Origin: Sulfitobacter sp043557345
Lineage (GTDB): Bacteria; Pseudomonadota; Alphaproteobacteria; Rhodobacterales; Rhodobacteraceae
Assembly: GCF_043557345.1 (NCBI RefSeq)
Contig: NZ_JBIFFV010000003.1
Span: forward strand, 310,001 to 374,000
Length of the DNA stretch: 64,000 nucleotides
Direction of reading: 5' to 3'
This document shows positions 56,493 to 64,000 of the stretch, in pieces. A program made the position numbers and the translations under genes. The notes below the pieces were generated by a model, which did not search any database, was not told the DNA's origin, and was given only the letters and a program-made list of their open reading frames with translations. Numbering within the stretch: the first letter of the stretch is position 1; the number at the start of each line of letters is the position of its first letter.

Positions 56493-57227
56493 ATGACAAC
56501 CGATTCTACATATGGGCAGGTCCTTACCCTGCCGCGGCGGCGGCCGTCGACACCCCCCGAACCGGGGGTTCTGGCCGCATATGCGCCGCTCACGGATGTC
56601 TTTCCCGCCCCCTTCGCCACGGCACCGGCCAGCGCCTTCGTGCTGTCGCTGCTGCCGCGCGGCAAGGGGCCGGTGCTCTGGGTGCAGGACTTCCTGTCGC
56701 GGCGCGAGAACGGCGCGCCCTATACCCCGAGCCTCGCGACTTTCGGGCTGGAGCAGCCGGTGCTTCTGGTCAGTGCCAGCCACCCGCGCGACGTGCTCTG
56801 GACGATGGAGGAAGGCGCGGCCTGCGCCGGTCTTTCCGCCGTGGTGGGCGAGGTGCATGGCGGGCCGGAGGTGCTGGATTTCACCGCCACCAAACGGCTC
56901 TCGCTGCGGGCCGAGGCTTCGGGCGTGCCGCTCTACCTCATCCGCAGCGGCGATCCCGGCGGGCTGAGCGCGGCGCGGATGCGCTGGCGCATCGCCTCCC
57001 TGCCCGCGCAGGCGCATCCGCACGACCCGCAGGCGCCGGGCGCGGCGCGGTGGGATCTGGAGCTGTTTCGCGCGCGCGGCCATGCGCCGGGCCGATGGGT
57101 GGCCGCCCATGAGCCCGAGAAACGCCACAGCCCCCGCGCCGCGGATCGTCTCCGTCTGGTTCCCCGAGCTGACGATGGAGCGCTGGCGCCGGGTGATCAG
57201 CCAATACCGCAGCGTTCCGGGGGATGA
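56493..57227 (+). CDS. imuA: ImuA, RecA-like mutasome accessory protein
   Basis: A 244-residue protein of the ImuA/SulA-like family that works with ImuB and DnaE2 in SOS mutagenesis. It has a degenerate RecA-like core: LSLLPRGKGPVLWVQDFLSR in place of a Walker A strand, then QPVLLVSASHPRDVLWTMEEG and RWDLELFRARG. ATG 56493 follows GGAG at six bases; ATG 56481 in the same frame is possible. Its last 40 residues overlap the imuB N-terminus in another frame by 119 bases, an unusually long overlap. Confidence 0.88.
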   Translation: MTTDSTYGQVLTLPRRRPSTPPEPGVLAAYAPLTDVFPAPFATAPASAFVLSLLPRGKGPVLWVQDFLSRRENGAPYTPSLATFGLEQPVLLVSASHPRDVLWTMEEGAACAGLSAVVGEVHGGPEVLDFTATKRLSLRAEASGVPLYLIRSGDPGGLSAARMRWRIASLPAQAHPHDPQAPGAARWDLELFRARGHAPGRWVAAHEPEKRHSPRAADRLRLVPRADDGALAPGDQPIPQRSGG

Positions 57228-58662
57228 TGTGCCGGTGGTCCTGTCGCGCGACGGGACCCATGGGCCGGTGGTCCATGGGCTGAGCGCCGCCGCCCGCGCC
57301 CGCGGCATCGAGACGGGCGCACGGGTGGTCGATGTGCAGGCCATCCACCCCGATCTGCATGTCGAGCCCGCCGATCTGGAAGGCGACGCCGCGCTGATCA
57401 AGCGGCTGGTGCATTGGGCGCGGCGCTGGTGCCCCTGGACCGCGCGGGACGTGGATCACGGCCTGCTCTTGGACGTGACCGGCTGCACGCATCTTTTCGG
57501 CGGCGAGGCGGCGATGCTGCGCGACATCCGCAGCCGTTTCGCGCTGCAGGGGCTGACCGCGCGGGTGGCCATGGCCCCCACACCCGGTGCCGCGCAGGCC
57601 CTGGCGCGTTTCGGCTCCGGCGCGCAGATCTGCGGGGCCGAGGATGTGAGCGCCGCCCTCGCCCCCCTGCCCGTCGCCGCCCTGCGGCTCGACGCGCAGA
57701 CCGCGCGGCTCCTGGACCGGCTCGGCCTCAAAACCATCGGCGCGCTGAGCGATCTGCCCCGCGCCGCGCTGATGCGCCGCTTCGCCAGCCTGAAGCCCGA
57801 GCGCAACCCGCTGATCCTGCTTGACAAGGCGCTCGGCAAGGCCGCCGATCCGCTCAACGCCCCGCCCGATCACCGCCATTTCATGGCCCGCAGCCGCCTG
57901 CCCGAACCGGTGCTCGACCCCGCCCCGCATCTGCCCGCGCTGGTCGAGGACCTCTGCGGGCAATTGGCCCGGGCCGAACTCGGCGCGCGGCGGCTGCGGC
58001 TGACCGTCTACCGCATCGACGGCGATTGGCGCGGCCTCGACACTGCCACCGCCCGCGCCAGCCGCGACGCCGCGCATTTGCGCCGGCTCTTCGACGGCAA
58101 GCTCGAAACCATCGACAGCGGCTTTGGCTTTGACCTGCTGACGCTGGAGGCACTGGCGAGCGAACCGCTACCGCTGATGCAGGACCACCTCGACGGCAAG
58201 CGCGACCCCTCGGCCGACGTGGCCGGGCTGCTCGACCGTCTGGTGGCGAAACTGGGCAGCGACAAGGTCAACTGGCCGCAGTGGCGCGAGACCCACAAGC
58301 CCGAGGCGGTGGAGGAACGCGCCCCGGCCCTGCAGGCCACCCCCGCCGCCGCCCCGGTGCTGCTGCGCGAACGCCCGCTGCGCCTGCTTACCCCGCCCGA
58401 GGAAGTGCGCGTGATCTACGCCGTGCCCGAAGGCCCGCCCTCGCAATTCAACTGGCGCCGCGTCACCTACAAGACCACCCGCCACGCCGGGCCCGAACGC
58501 ATCGCCCCCGAATGGTGGCGCGACCGCCCCGGCACCCGGCTGCGCGATTACTACAAGGTGGAGGTCGAAGGCGGCCAACGCTTCTGGCTCTACCGCGAGG
58601 GGGTGATCCACGACGGCCGCGGCGCCGAGCCGCGCTGGTTCCTGCACGGGATGTTCGCCTGA
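57109..58662 (+). CDS. imuB: ImuB, catalytically inactive Y-family polymerase-like protein
   Basis: A 517-residue hub of the mutasome that recruits DnaE2 to the beta clamp. It starts with the typical IVSVWFPELTMERWRR in place of the DxDxFYA of active Y-family polymerases. LLLDVTGCTHLFGGEAAML replaces the SxDE motif, so the catalytic carboxylates are missing, as in other ImuB. A C-terminal region (VIYAVPEGPPSQFNWRR, GQRFWLYREG) is the ImuB-specific tail. It overlaps imuA extensively and dnaE2 by one base (TGATG). Confidence 0.92.
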   Translation: MSPRNATAPAPRIVSVWFPELTMERWRRVISQYRSVPGDDVPVVLSRDGTHGPVVHGLSAAARARGIETGARVVDVQAIHPDLHVEPADLEGDAALIKRLVHWARRWCPWTARDVDHGLLLDVTGCTHLFGGEAAMLRDIRSRFALQGLTARVAMAPTPGAAQALARFGSGAQICGAEDVSAALAPLPVAALRLDAQTARLLDRLGLKTIGALSDLPRAALMRRFASLKPERNPLILLDKALGKAADPLNAPPDHRHFMARSRLPEPVLDPAPHLPALVEDLCGQLARAELGARRLRLTVYRIDGDWRGLDTATARASRDAAHLRRLFDGKLETIDSGFGFDLLTLEALASEPLPLMQDHLDGKRDPSADVAGLLDRLVAKLGSDKVNWPQWRETHKPEAVEERAPALQATPAAAPVLLRERPLRLLTPPEEVRVIYAVPEGPPSQFNWRRVTYKTTRHAGPERIAPEWWRDRPGTRLRDYYKVEVEGGQRFWLYREGVIHDGRGAEPRWFLHGMFA

Positions 58663-61600
58663 TGCCGCAGCAGGAGGGACATAAGCGCCGCACCCTGGGC
58701 GAGGACGGTTTTGCCGCCCCGCCGCGGGCGGACTACGTCGAGTTCGGGCTGGCCAGTTGCTTTTCCTTCCTGCGCGCCGCCTCGGACGCCGTCGATCTGG
58801 TCGAGACGGCGCATCACCACGGCTACGACAGCCTCGGCATCGCGGATCACAACACGCTGGCGGGTGTGGTGCGCCTGCATGTGGAGGCGGAAAAGGCCCA
58901 TATCAGGCCCCTAATCGGCGCCCGTCTGGTGCTGCTCTGCGGGACCGAGATCCTCGCCTATCCGCAGGACCGCGCCGCCTATGCGCGGCTCTCGACGCTG
59001 CTCTCGGCGGGCAAGATGCAATCGGTCGATGGCGAATGGCAGCAGAAGGGCGAGACCCATCTGACGCTGGAGATGCTGCAAAGCCATGCCGAAGGGCTGC
59101 ACCTGATCGTCATGCCGCCCGAGAACCTCGATCTCTTCGCCGCCGGCCTGCCCCGGCTGCTGAAAGCGCTGCCGGGGATGCGCCATATCGGCGCGAGTTT
59201 CCTCTACCGTGGTGATGACCGGGCGCGGATCAACCGGCTGGATGCGCTGGCCCGCACCCATGGGCTGAGGCTCCTCGCCACCAACGACGTGCTCTACCAC
59301 GCCCGCCACCGCCGCCCCCTGCAGGACGTGATGGTGGCGATCCGCGAGGGGGTGATCGTGCCGAAAGCAGGCTACCTGCTGGCCGCCAATGCCGAACGGC
59401 ACCTGAAATCCCCCGAGGCGATGATGCGCCTTTTCGCCGACTGGCCCCATGCCATCGCCGAGACCCGCCGCCTTGCCGACCGGATCGACTTCCGCCTCAC
59501 CGATCTGGCCTATGAATATCCCCATGAGATCGTCCCCGAGGGGAGCAGCCCGATGGAGGAACTCGCCCGCCTCACCTGGGAGGGCGCCGCCCGGCGCTAC
59601 CCCGAAGGCCTGCCCGAGACGGTGAAAAAGACCATCGAGAAGGAATTCGCCCTGATCGAGACCAAGAAGATCGCGCGCTATTTCCTGACCATCCACGACA
59701 TCGTCCGCTTCGCCCGCGAGGAGGCGCAGCCGCCGATCCTCTGTCAGGGGCGCGGCTCGGCGGCCAATTCCGCGGTCTGCTTCTGCCTCGGCATCACCTC
59801 GGTCGACCCGGCGGTGCACAACCTGCTGTTCGAGCGGTTCCTGTCCGAGGAACGCGACGAGCCGCCCGATATCGACGTCGATTTCGAGCATGAGCGGCGC
59901 GAGGAGGTCATCCAGTACATGTACGGCAAATACGGCCGCCACCGCGCCGGGCTCTGCGCCACGGTGATCCACTACCGCCCGCGCTCGGCCATTCGCGAGG
60001 TCGGCAAGGCGATGGGGCTCTCGGAAGACGTGACCTCGAAGCTCGCCGGCACCGTCTGGGGCAGTTTCGAGGGTGAGATGGACGACGCCCGCGTGCGCGA
60101 GGCCGGGCTGGACCTGTCAGACCCCTACCTGCGCATGGTGCTGAAACTGGCCAGCCAGATGATCGGCATGCCGCGCCACCTGAGCCAGCATGTCGGCGGC
60201 TTCATCCTGACCGAGCGCCCCCTGACCGAGATCGTGCCCATCGGCAACGGCGCCATGCCCGAGCGCAGCTTCATCGAGTGGGACAAGGACGACATCGACG
60301 CCTTGCAAATCTTCAAGGTCGATATCCTCGCGCTCGGGATGCTCACCTGTATCGCCAAATGTTTCGATCTGATCGAGGCGCATTACGACCGCCCGCTGGA
60401 ACTGGCCACGGTGCCGGTGGAGGATCACGAGGACGACGCCACTGGGCGGCCCACCTACGACATGCTCTGCCGGGGCGACAGCCTCGGGGTGTTTCAGGTC
60501 GAAAGCCGCGCGCAGATGGCGATGCTGCCGAAACTGCGGCCACGGGTCTTCTACGATCTGGTGATCGAGGTCGCCATCGTCCGCCCCGGCCCCATTCAGG
60601 GCGACATGGTCCACCCCTATCTGCGCCGCCGTCAGGGGCTCGAAAGCGTCGTCTACCCCGCCCCCGGCCCGGCCTATCCGCAGGACGAGTTGTTCAGCAT
60701 CCTCAGCCGGACCTTGGGCGTGCCGATCTTTCAGGAACAGGCGATGAAGATCTCCATCGACGCGGCGCGCTTCTCGCCCGCCGAGGCCAATGAGCTGCGC
60801 AAGGCCATGGCCACCTTCCGCTCGCGCGGGACGATCGAGAAGCTGCAGGACAAGATGGTGGGCCGCATGACCAAGCGCGGCTACGATCCGGTTTTCGCGC
60901 AGCGTTGTTTCGACCAGATCAAGGGCTTCGGGGAATACGGCTTTCCCGAAAGCCATGCCGCGAGTTTTGCCAAGCTGGTCTATGTCTCATCCTGGATGAA
61001 ATGCCACTACCCGGCGGCCTTTGCCTGCGCGCTCTTGAACTCCCAGCCAATGGGGTTCTACGCCCCCGCGCAGATCGTGCGCGACGCCCGTGAGCACCGG
61101 GTCGAGGTGCGCGATGTGGACGTGAACCTCTCGGACTGGAACTGCACGCTGGAGCCTTGTGGCGACGGTTTCGCCCTGCGCCTTGGCCTGCGCATGGTGG
61201 ATGGGCTGCAGGAGAAGGCGGGCGCGCGGATCATGGACCGGCGCGACGCGCCTTTTGCGGATGTCGAAGACCTCAAGACCCGCGCGGGGCTAGATGCCAA
61301 GGCGATCCGACAACTCGCCGCCGCCGACACAATGCGCAGCATGGGGATCGACCGGCGCCAAGCGCTTTGGCAGGCGCAGGGGCTGCGCGATGCGCCCGCC
61401 CTGCCGATCTTCGACCATGTTGAGGCTTCGGCCCGCGGCCCGGAGCCGGAGGTGCATCTGCCGGTGATGCCGAAGGCGGAACAGGTGGTGGCCGACTACC
61501 AGACGCTGCGCCTGTCGCTGAAGGCGCATCCGATGTCCTTCTACCGCGCCAGCCTTGCCGCGCAGGGGTTCGCCTCCGCCCGCGATCTTTCGCGCATGGG

Positions 61601-61991
61601 CCACGGGCGGCGGGTAAAGCTGGCGGGGCTGGTGCTGGTGCGGCAGAAGCCCGGCAGCGCCAAGGGGGTGTGTTTCATTACGCTGGAGGATGAGTTTGGC
61701 GTCGCCAACCTTGTGATCTGGCCCAATATGTTCAAGCTCTACCGGCCCACGATCATGTCGGCGCGGCTTCTGGTCGTGGAAGGGCGCGTGCAGACCGACG
61801 GGCGCGTGATCCATGTGGTGGCCGACCGGCTCGAGAACCGCTCGGACCGGCTAGCGGCGCTCTCGGACGCGCCCATGCCCGGCATCACGACGCGGGGCGA
61901 TCACCCGACCCATCCGCTGCCCGGTCAGGTGGCCATGCATGGCCATCCGCGCGATGCCAAAGTGATCCCCAGATCGCGCGATTTTCATTGA
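58662..61991 (+). CDS. dnaE2: DnaE2 (ImuC), error-prone DNA polymerase III alpha subunit
   Basis: A 1109-residue C-family polymerase responsible for damage-induced translesion synthesis. The PHP domain starts at VEFGLASCFSFLRAASDA and ADHNTLAGVVRLH. The catalytic palm includes GRGSAANSAVCFCLGITS and PPDIDVDFEHERREEVIQY with the two catalytic aspartates. PRHLSQHVGGFILT and FPESHAASFAKLVYVSSW are typical of DnaE2. The OB domain (KLAGLVLVRQKPGSAKGVCF) ends the protein. It completes imuA-imuB-dnaE2 under LexA control. Confidence 0.96.
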   Translation: MPQQEGHKRRTLGEDGFAAPPRADYVEFGLASCFSFLRAASDAVDLVETAHHHGYDSLGIADHNTLAGVVRLHVEAEKAHIRPLIGARLVLLCGTEILAYPQDRAAYARLSTLLSAGKMQSVDGEWQQKGETHLTLEMLQSHAEGLHLIVMPPENLDLFAAGLPRLLKALPGMRHIGASFLYRGDDRARINRLDALARTHGLRLLATNDVLYHARHRRPLQDVMVAIREGVIVPKAGYLLAANAERHLKSPEAMMRLFADWPHAIAETRRLADRIDFRLTDLAYEYPHEIVPEGSSPMEELARLTWEGAARRYPEGLPETVKKTIEKEFALIETKKIARYFLTIHDIVRFAREEAQPPILCQGRGSAANSAVCFCLGITSVDPAVHNLLFERFLSEERDEPPDIDVDFEHERREEVIQYMYGKYGRHRAGLCATVIHYRPRSAIREVGKAMGLSEDVTSKLAGTVWGSFEGEMDDARVREAGLDLSDPYLRMVLKLASQMIGMPRHLSQHVGGFILTERPLTEIVPIGNGAMPERSFIEWDKDDIDALQIFKVDILALGMLTCIAKCFDLIEAHYDRPLELATVPVEDHEDDATGRPTYDMLCRGDSLGVFQVESRAQMAMLPKLRPRVFYDLVIEVAIVRPGPIQGDMVHPYLRRRQGLESVVYPAPGPAYPQDELFSILSRTLGVPIFQEQAMKISIDAARFSPAEANELRKAMATFRSRGTIEKLQDKMVGRMTKRGYDPVFAQRCFDQIKGFGEYGFPESHAASFAKLVYVSSWMKCHYPAAFACALLNSQPMGFYAPAQIVRDAREHRVEVRDVDVNLSDWNCTLEPCGDGFALRLGLRMVDGLQEKAGARIMDRRDAPFADVEDLKTRAGLDAKAIRQLAAADTMRSMGIDRRQALWQAQGLRDAPALPIFDHVEASARGPEPEVHLPVMPKAEQVVADYQTLRLSLKAHPMSFYRASLAAQGFASARDLSRMGHGRRVKLAGLVLVRQKPGSAKGVCFITLEDEFGVANLVIWPNMFKLYRPTIMSARLLVVEGRVQTDGRVIHVVADRLENRSDRLAALSDAPMPGITTRGDHPTHPLPGQVAMHGHPRDAKVIPRSRDFH

Positions 61992-62107
61992 CGAATCCTC
62001 ACGTGATACATGAGGCACGCAGTACAACTGTATGATATAAAACGTGAACTAATAAATAACCGATCCCCTGTTGACCCTATGAACGCCCCTCGCTAGCCTG
62101 CCGGAAA

Positions 62108-62187
62108 TCCGTTGGGGTGCCGCAAGGCTGAGAGGTGAAAACCGACCCATCGAACCTGATCCGGGTCGTACCGGCGTAGGGAACGGA
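62108..62187 (+). promoter_or_regulatory. TPP riboswitch (thi box)
   Basis: The thi-box elements are in order: GGGGTGC, GGCTGAGAGG, ACCCATCGAACCTGATCCGG and GTACCGGCGTAGGGAA. P1 is formed by TCCGTT (62108-62113) and AACGGA (62182-62187). It binds thiamine pyrophosphate and controls thiD-thiO downstream. Confidence 0.97.
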
Positions 62188-62240
62188 AGCAAGCATCAGC
62201 CCCATCCGGGCGGTCGTTTACCCCGTATCTCCATGCCCTT

Positions 62241-62264
62241 GGCCCATCTCACGAATGGGGGGCC
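62241..62264 (+). promoter_or_regulatory. ribosome-site sequestering hairpin of the TPP riboswitch
   Basis: CCCAT (62243-62247) pairs with ATGGG (62255-62259) across a 7-base loop, extendable by flanking G and C. The G-run that forms the thiD ribosome-binding site (62256-62262) is thereby hidden. This points to control of translation rather than transcription termination. Confidence 0.65.
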
Positions 62265-62266
62265 GA

Positions 62267-63070
62267 ATGGCGTTTCAAGCACTGACGATTGCGGGCTCCG
62301 ACAGCGGCGGCGGGGCGGGGATACAAGCCGATCTCAAGACCTTCAGCGCGCTCGGCGTCTATGGGGCAAGTGTGCTCACCGCCGTGACCGCGCAGAACAC
62401 CCGCGCCGTCACCGGGGTCGCGATGATCACCCCTGCGATGATCCGCGCACAGATGACGGCGGTCTTTGACGATCTGGCCATCGGCGCGGTCAAGATCGGC
62501 ATGTTGGGCGACCCGGCGACGATCTCCGCCGTGGTCGAGGGGCTGGCCGACTGCGCCGCGCCTGTTGTGCTCGACCCGGTGATGGTGGCGAAATCCGGCG
62601 ATACGCTGCTCTCTGCCGAAGCGGTCAAAACCCTGCGCGACCGGATGCTGCCCCGCGCCCATGTGCTGACGCCGAACCTGCCCGAGGCCGCACGGCTGCT
62701 CGACACCGAAGAAGCCTCCGACGAGGCCACCATGCTCGCACAGGGGCGCGCGCTGCTGTCGTTCGGCCCCCGCGCGGTGCTGATGAAGGGCGGCCATGGC
62801 AAGGGCTGCACCTGTGTCGACCTGCTGATTTCCGAGGCCGAGACCCTGCGCCTTTCCGCGCCGCGCCAGCAAACCACGAACACCCATGGCACCGGCTGCA
62901 CGCTCTCTGCCGCCATTGCCGCCGGGCTGGCGCGGAGCCTGCCCCTGCCGCAGGCGGTGGAGGCCGCCCATCGCTATCTGCAACGCGCCATTGCCGCCGC
63001 GGATGCCCTCAACATCGGCCATGGCCACGGGCCGGTGCATCACTTTCACGGCGTTTGGTCCCATGAGTGA
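62267..63070 (+). CDS. thiD: ThiD, hydroxymethylpyrimidine/phosphomethylpyrimidine kinase
   Basis: A 267-residue PfkB/ribokinase-fold enzyme making HMP pyrophosphate for thiamine. Family motifs: ALTIAGSDSGGGAGIQADLKTF at the N-terminus (shown in part), VVLDPVMVAKSGD, LTPNLPEAARLL and the C-terminal NTHGTGCTLSAAIAA with the catalytic aspartate position occupied by the GTGC region. ATG 62267 follows a run of G at five bases; the ATG at 62255 lies inside that hairpin and is less likely. It overlaps thiO by eight bases. Confidence 0.95.
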   Translation: MAFQALTIAGSDSGGGAGIQADLKTFSALGVYGASVLTAVTAQNTRAVTGVAMITPAMIRAQMTAVFDDLAIGAVKIGMLGDPATISAVVEGLADCAAPVVLDPVMVAKSGDTLLSAEAVKTLRDRMLPRAHVLTPNLPEAARLLDTEEASDEATMLAQGRALLSFGPRAVLMKGGHGKGCTCVDLLISEAETLRLSAPRQQTTNTHGTGCTLSAAIAAGLARSLPLPQAVEAAHRYLQRAIAAADALNIGHGHGPVHHFHGVWSHE

Positions 63071-64000
63071 CGTCACCATCATCGGCGCGGGCGTGGCCGG
63101 GCTTTGGGCCGCGCGGGCCTGTCTGGCGCAGGGGCTGCGGCCAAGGCTCGTTGACCGCAAAGGCACGCCCGGGCCGCATGGCTGCTCGTGGTGGGCGGGC
63201 GGCATGCTCGCGCCCTTTTGCGAAGGCGCGCTGAGCGAGCCTGCGGTGGTGACCCACGGGCGGCGTGCCGCGGCGCTATGGGGGGAGGTCACGGAGGTCA
63301 CCCATAGGGGCACGCTGGTCCTCGCCCCCGAGCGGGACCGCGCGGAACTGCAACGCTTCGCCGCCCGCACCGAAGGCCACAGCGACTGCGATGTCGAGGC
63401 CGTTGCAGAATGCGAGCCGGACCTCGCCGGGCGTCATCGCCGCGGGTTGTTCTTTGCCGAGGAGGCGCATTTGAACCCGCGCCAAGCGCTGTATGATCTA
63501 TCTCAAACCCTTATCGCCCAAGGGGTAAAGGTCGAGACCACGGCCCTCGCCCCGACGCAGATCGCAGGCCCGGTGATCGACTGTCGCGGCATGGTGGCCA
63601 GCGACGCTCTGCCCGGTCTGCGTGCGGTGCGCGGTGAGATGATCCTGCTCCGCGCCCCTGATGTCACCCTCACCCGCCCGATCCGCCTGCTGCACCCGCG
63701 CCACCCACTCTACGTCGTGCCGCGCGGTGATGGGATCTACATGCTGGGCGCGACCCAGATCGAAAGCGCCAGCCGCAGCGGCATGACCGCCCGCTCGGCG
63801 CTGGAACTGCTCTCAGCCGCCTATGCGCTCGACCCGCGATTTGCCGAAGGCGAGATCATCGAGATGGGCGCCGACCTGCGCCCCGCCTTTGCCGACAATC
63901 TGCCCGGCATCGTGCAACGCGGGGCGGTGCTGCATCTGAACGGGCTGTTCCGGCACGGCTTTCTCATGGCACCCGCCTTGGCCGAACAGGCGGCGGGCTT
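63063..64000 (+). CDS. thiO: ThiO, glycine oxidase (3' end beyond window)
   Basis: About 312 residues are visible of an FAD amino-acid oxidase of the DAAO family, close to full length. The FAD motif is TIIGAGVAGLWAARACL (residues 5-21), then WWAGGMLAPFCE. C-terminal substrate-side segments are YVVPRGDGIYMLGATQIE and ADLRPAFADNLPGI. ThiO supplies dehydroglycine for the thiazole moiety; thiS and thiG are expected to follow. It is controlled by the TPP riboswitch through thiD. Confidence 0.93.
   Translation, partial: MSDVTIIGAGVAGLWAARACLAQGLRPRLVDRKGTPGPHGCSWWAGGMLAPFCEGALSEPAVVTHGRRAAALWGEVTEVTHRGTLVLAPERDRAELQRFAARTEGHSDCDVEAVAECEPDLAGRHRRGLFFAEEAHLNPRQALYDLSQTLIAQGVKVETTALAPTQIAGPVIDCRGMVASDALPGLRAVRGEMILLRAPDVTLTRPIRLLHPRHPLYVVPRGDGIYMLGATQIESASRSGMTARSALELLSAAYALDPRFAEGEIIEMGADLRPAFADNLPGIVQRGAVLHLNGLFRHGFLMAPALAEQAAG

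Noticed and set aside
1..64000. CRISPR arrays, insertion sequences, toxin-antitoxin pairs and prophage genes
   Set aside because: No regularly spaced repeats, transposase, integrase or phage structural genes were recognised in the window.

Overview
The window looks like chromosomal DNA from a marine Rhodobacterales (roseobacter-group) alphaproteobacterium. It is GC-rich and densely packed with overlapping operons. It combines a sox thiosulfate-oxidation cluster, an aerobic anthraniloyl-CoA route, a ChoXWV choline transporter, an Mrp antiporter with fused A/B subunits, and LexA boxes of the alphaproteobacterial GTTC-N7-GTTC type. The genus cannot be fixed from sequence alone. I see no insertion sequence, phage, integron or CRISPR array.

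Layout: 1-6744 is a sulfur-oxidation locus, with soxB(partial)-A-Z-Y-X and soxW-V on the minus strand and soxS-soxR-soxT diverging on the plus strand. AT-rich candidate SoxR operators lie upstream of soxX and between soxV and soxS. 6807-8831 is a PhoX/DUF839 phosphatase with a strong terminator. 8942-12168 is the zinc locus znuA | zur-znuC-znuB with two Zur-like palindromes. 12187-26375 is a minus-strand run of 14 genes that turns tryptophan into anthranilate (kynA, kynU), activates it to anthraniloyl-CoA, dearomatises it with a two-domain monooxygenase/reductase and degrades it by beta-oxidation-like steps. A MarR regulator, a complete Liv-type ABC transporter and a Rid protein without the catalytic arginine belong to the same run. 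26556-31609 holds a degenerate DgoK-like protein, HpaR facing an aromatic amino-acid decarboxylase, an unknown gene, tRNA-Thr(TGT) and purU. 31845-37064 is a 1739-residue secreted or surface repeat protein followed by an excellent terminator.

37304-40283 is a copper locus (CueR-type promoter, copA, cueR). 40353-43206 is choVWX with a BetI-like operator. 43335-44957 is a caspase-fold protein lacking the catalytic histidine. 45103-51030 is the Mrp Na+/H+ antiporter operon, and 51204-52721 is matB. 53031-61991 is an SOS island: two LexA boxes, one driving a radical-SAM gene plus a DUF4130-UdgX fusion and the other driving the mutasome imuA-imuB-dnaE2, with an SRAP (HMCES/YedK-type) gene between them. 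62108-64000 is a TPP riboswitch with a ribosome-site sequestering hairpin, followed by thiD and a truncated thiO.

The most interesting signals are the SOS island architecture (LexA boxes two bases before an ATG, a probably leaderless radical-SAM mRNA, and the uracil-crosslinking motif in UdgX), the tryptophan/anthranilate catabolic run with its altered Rid protein, and the pseudo-caspase. Functions are inferred from recognisable motifs and gene order; no database search was possible.
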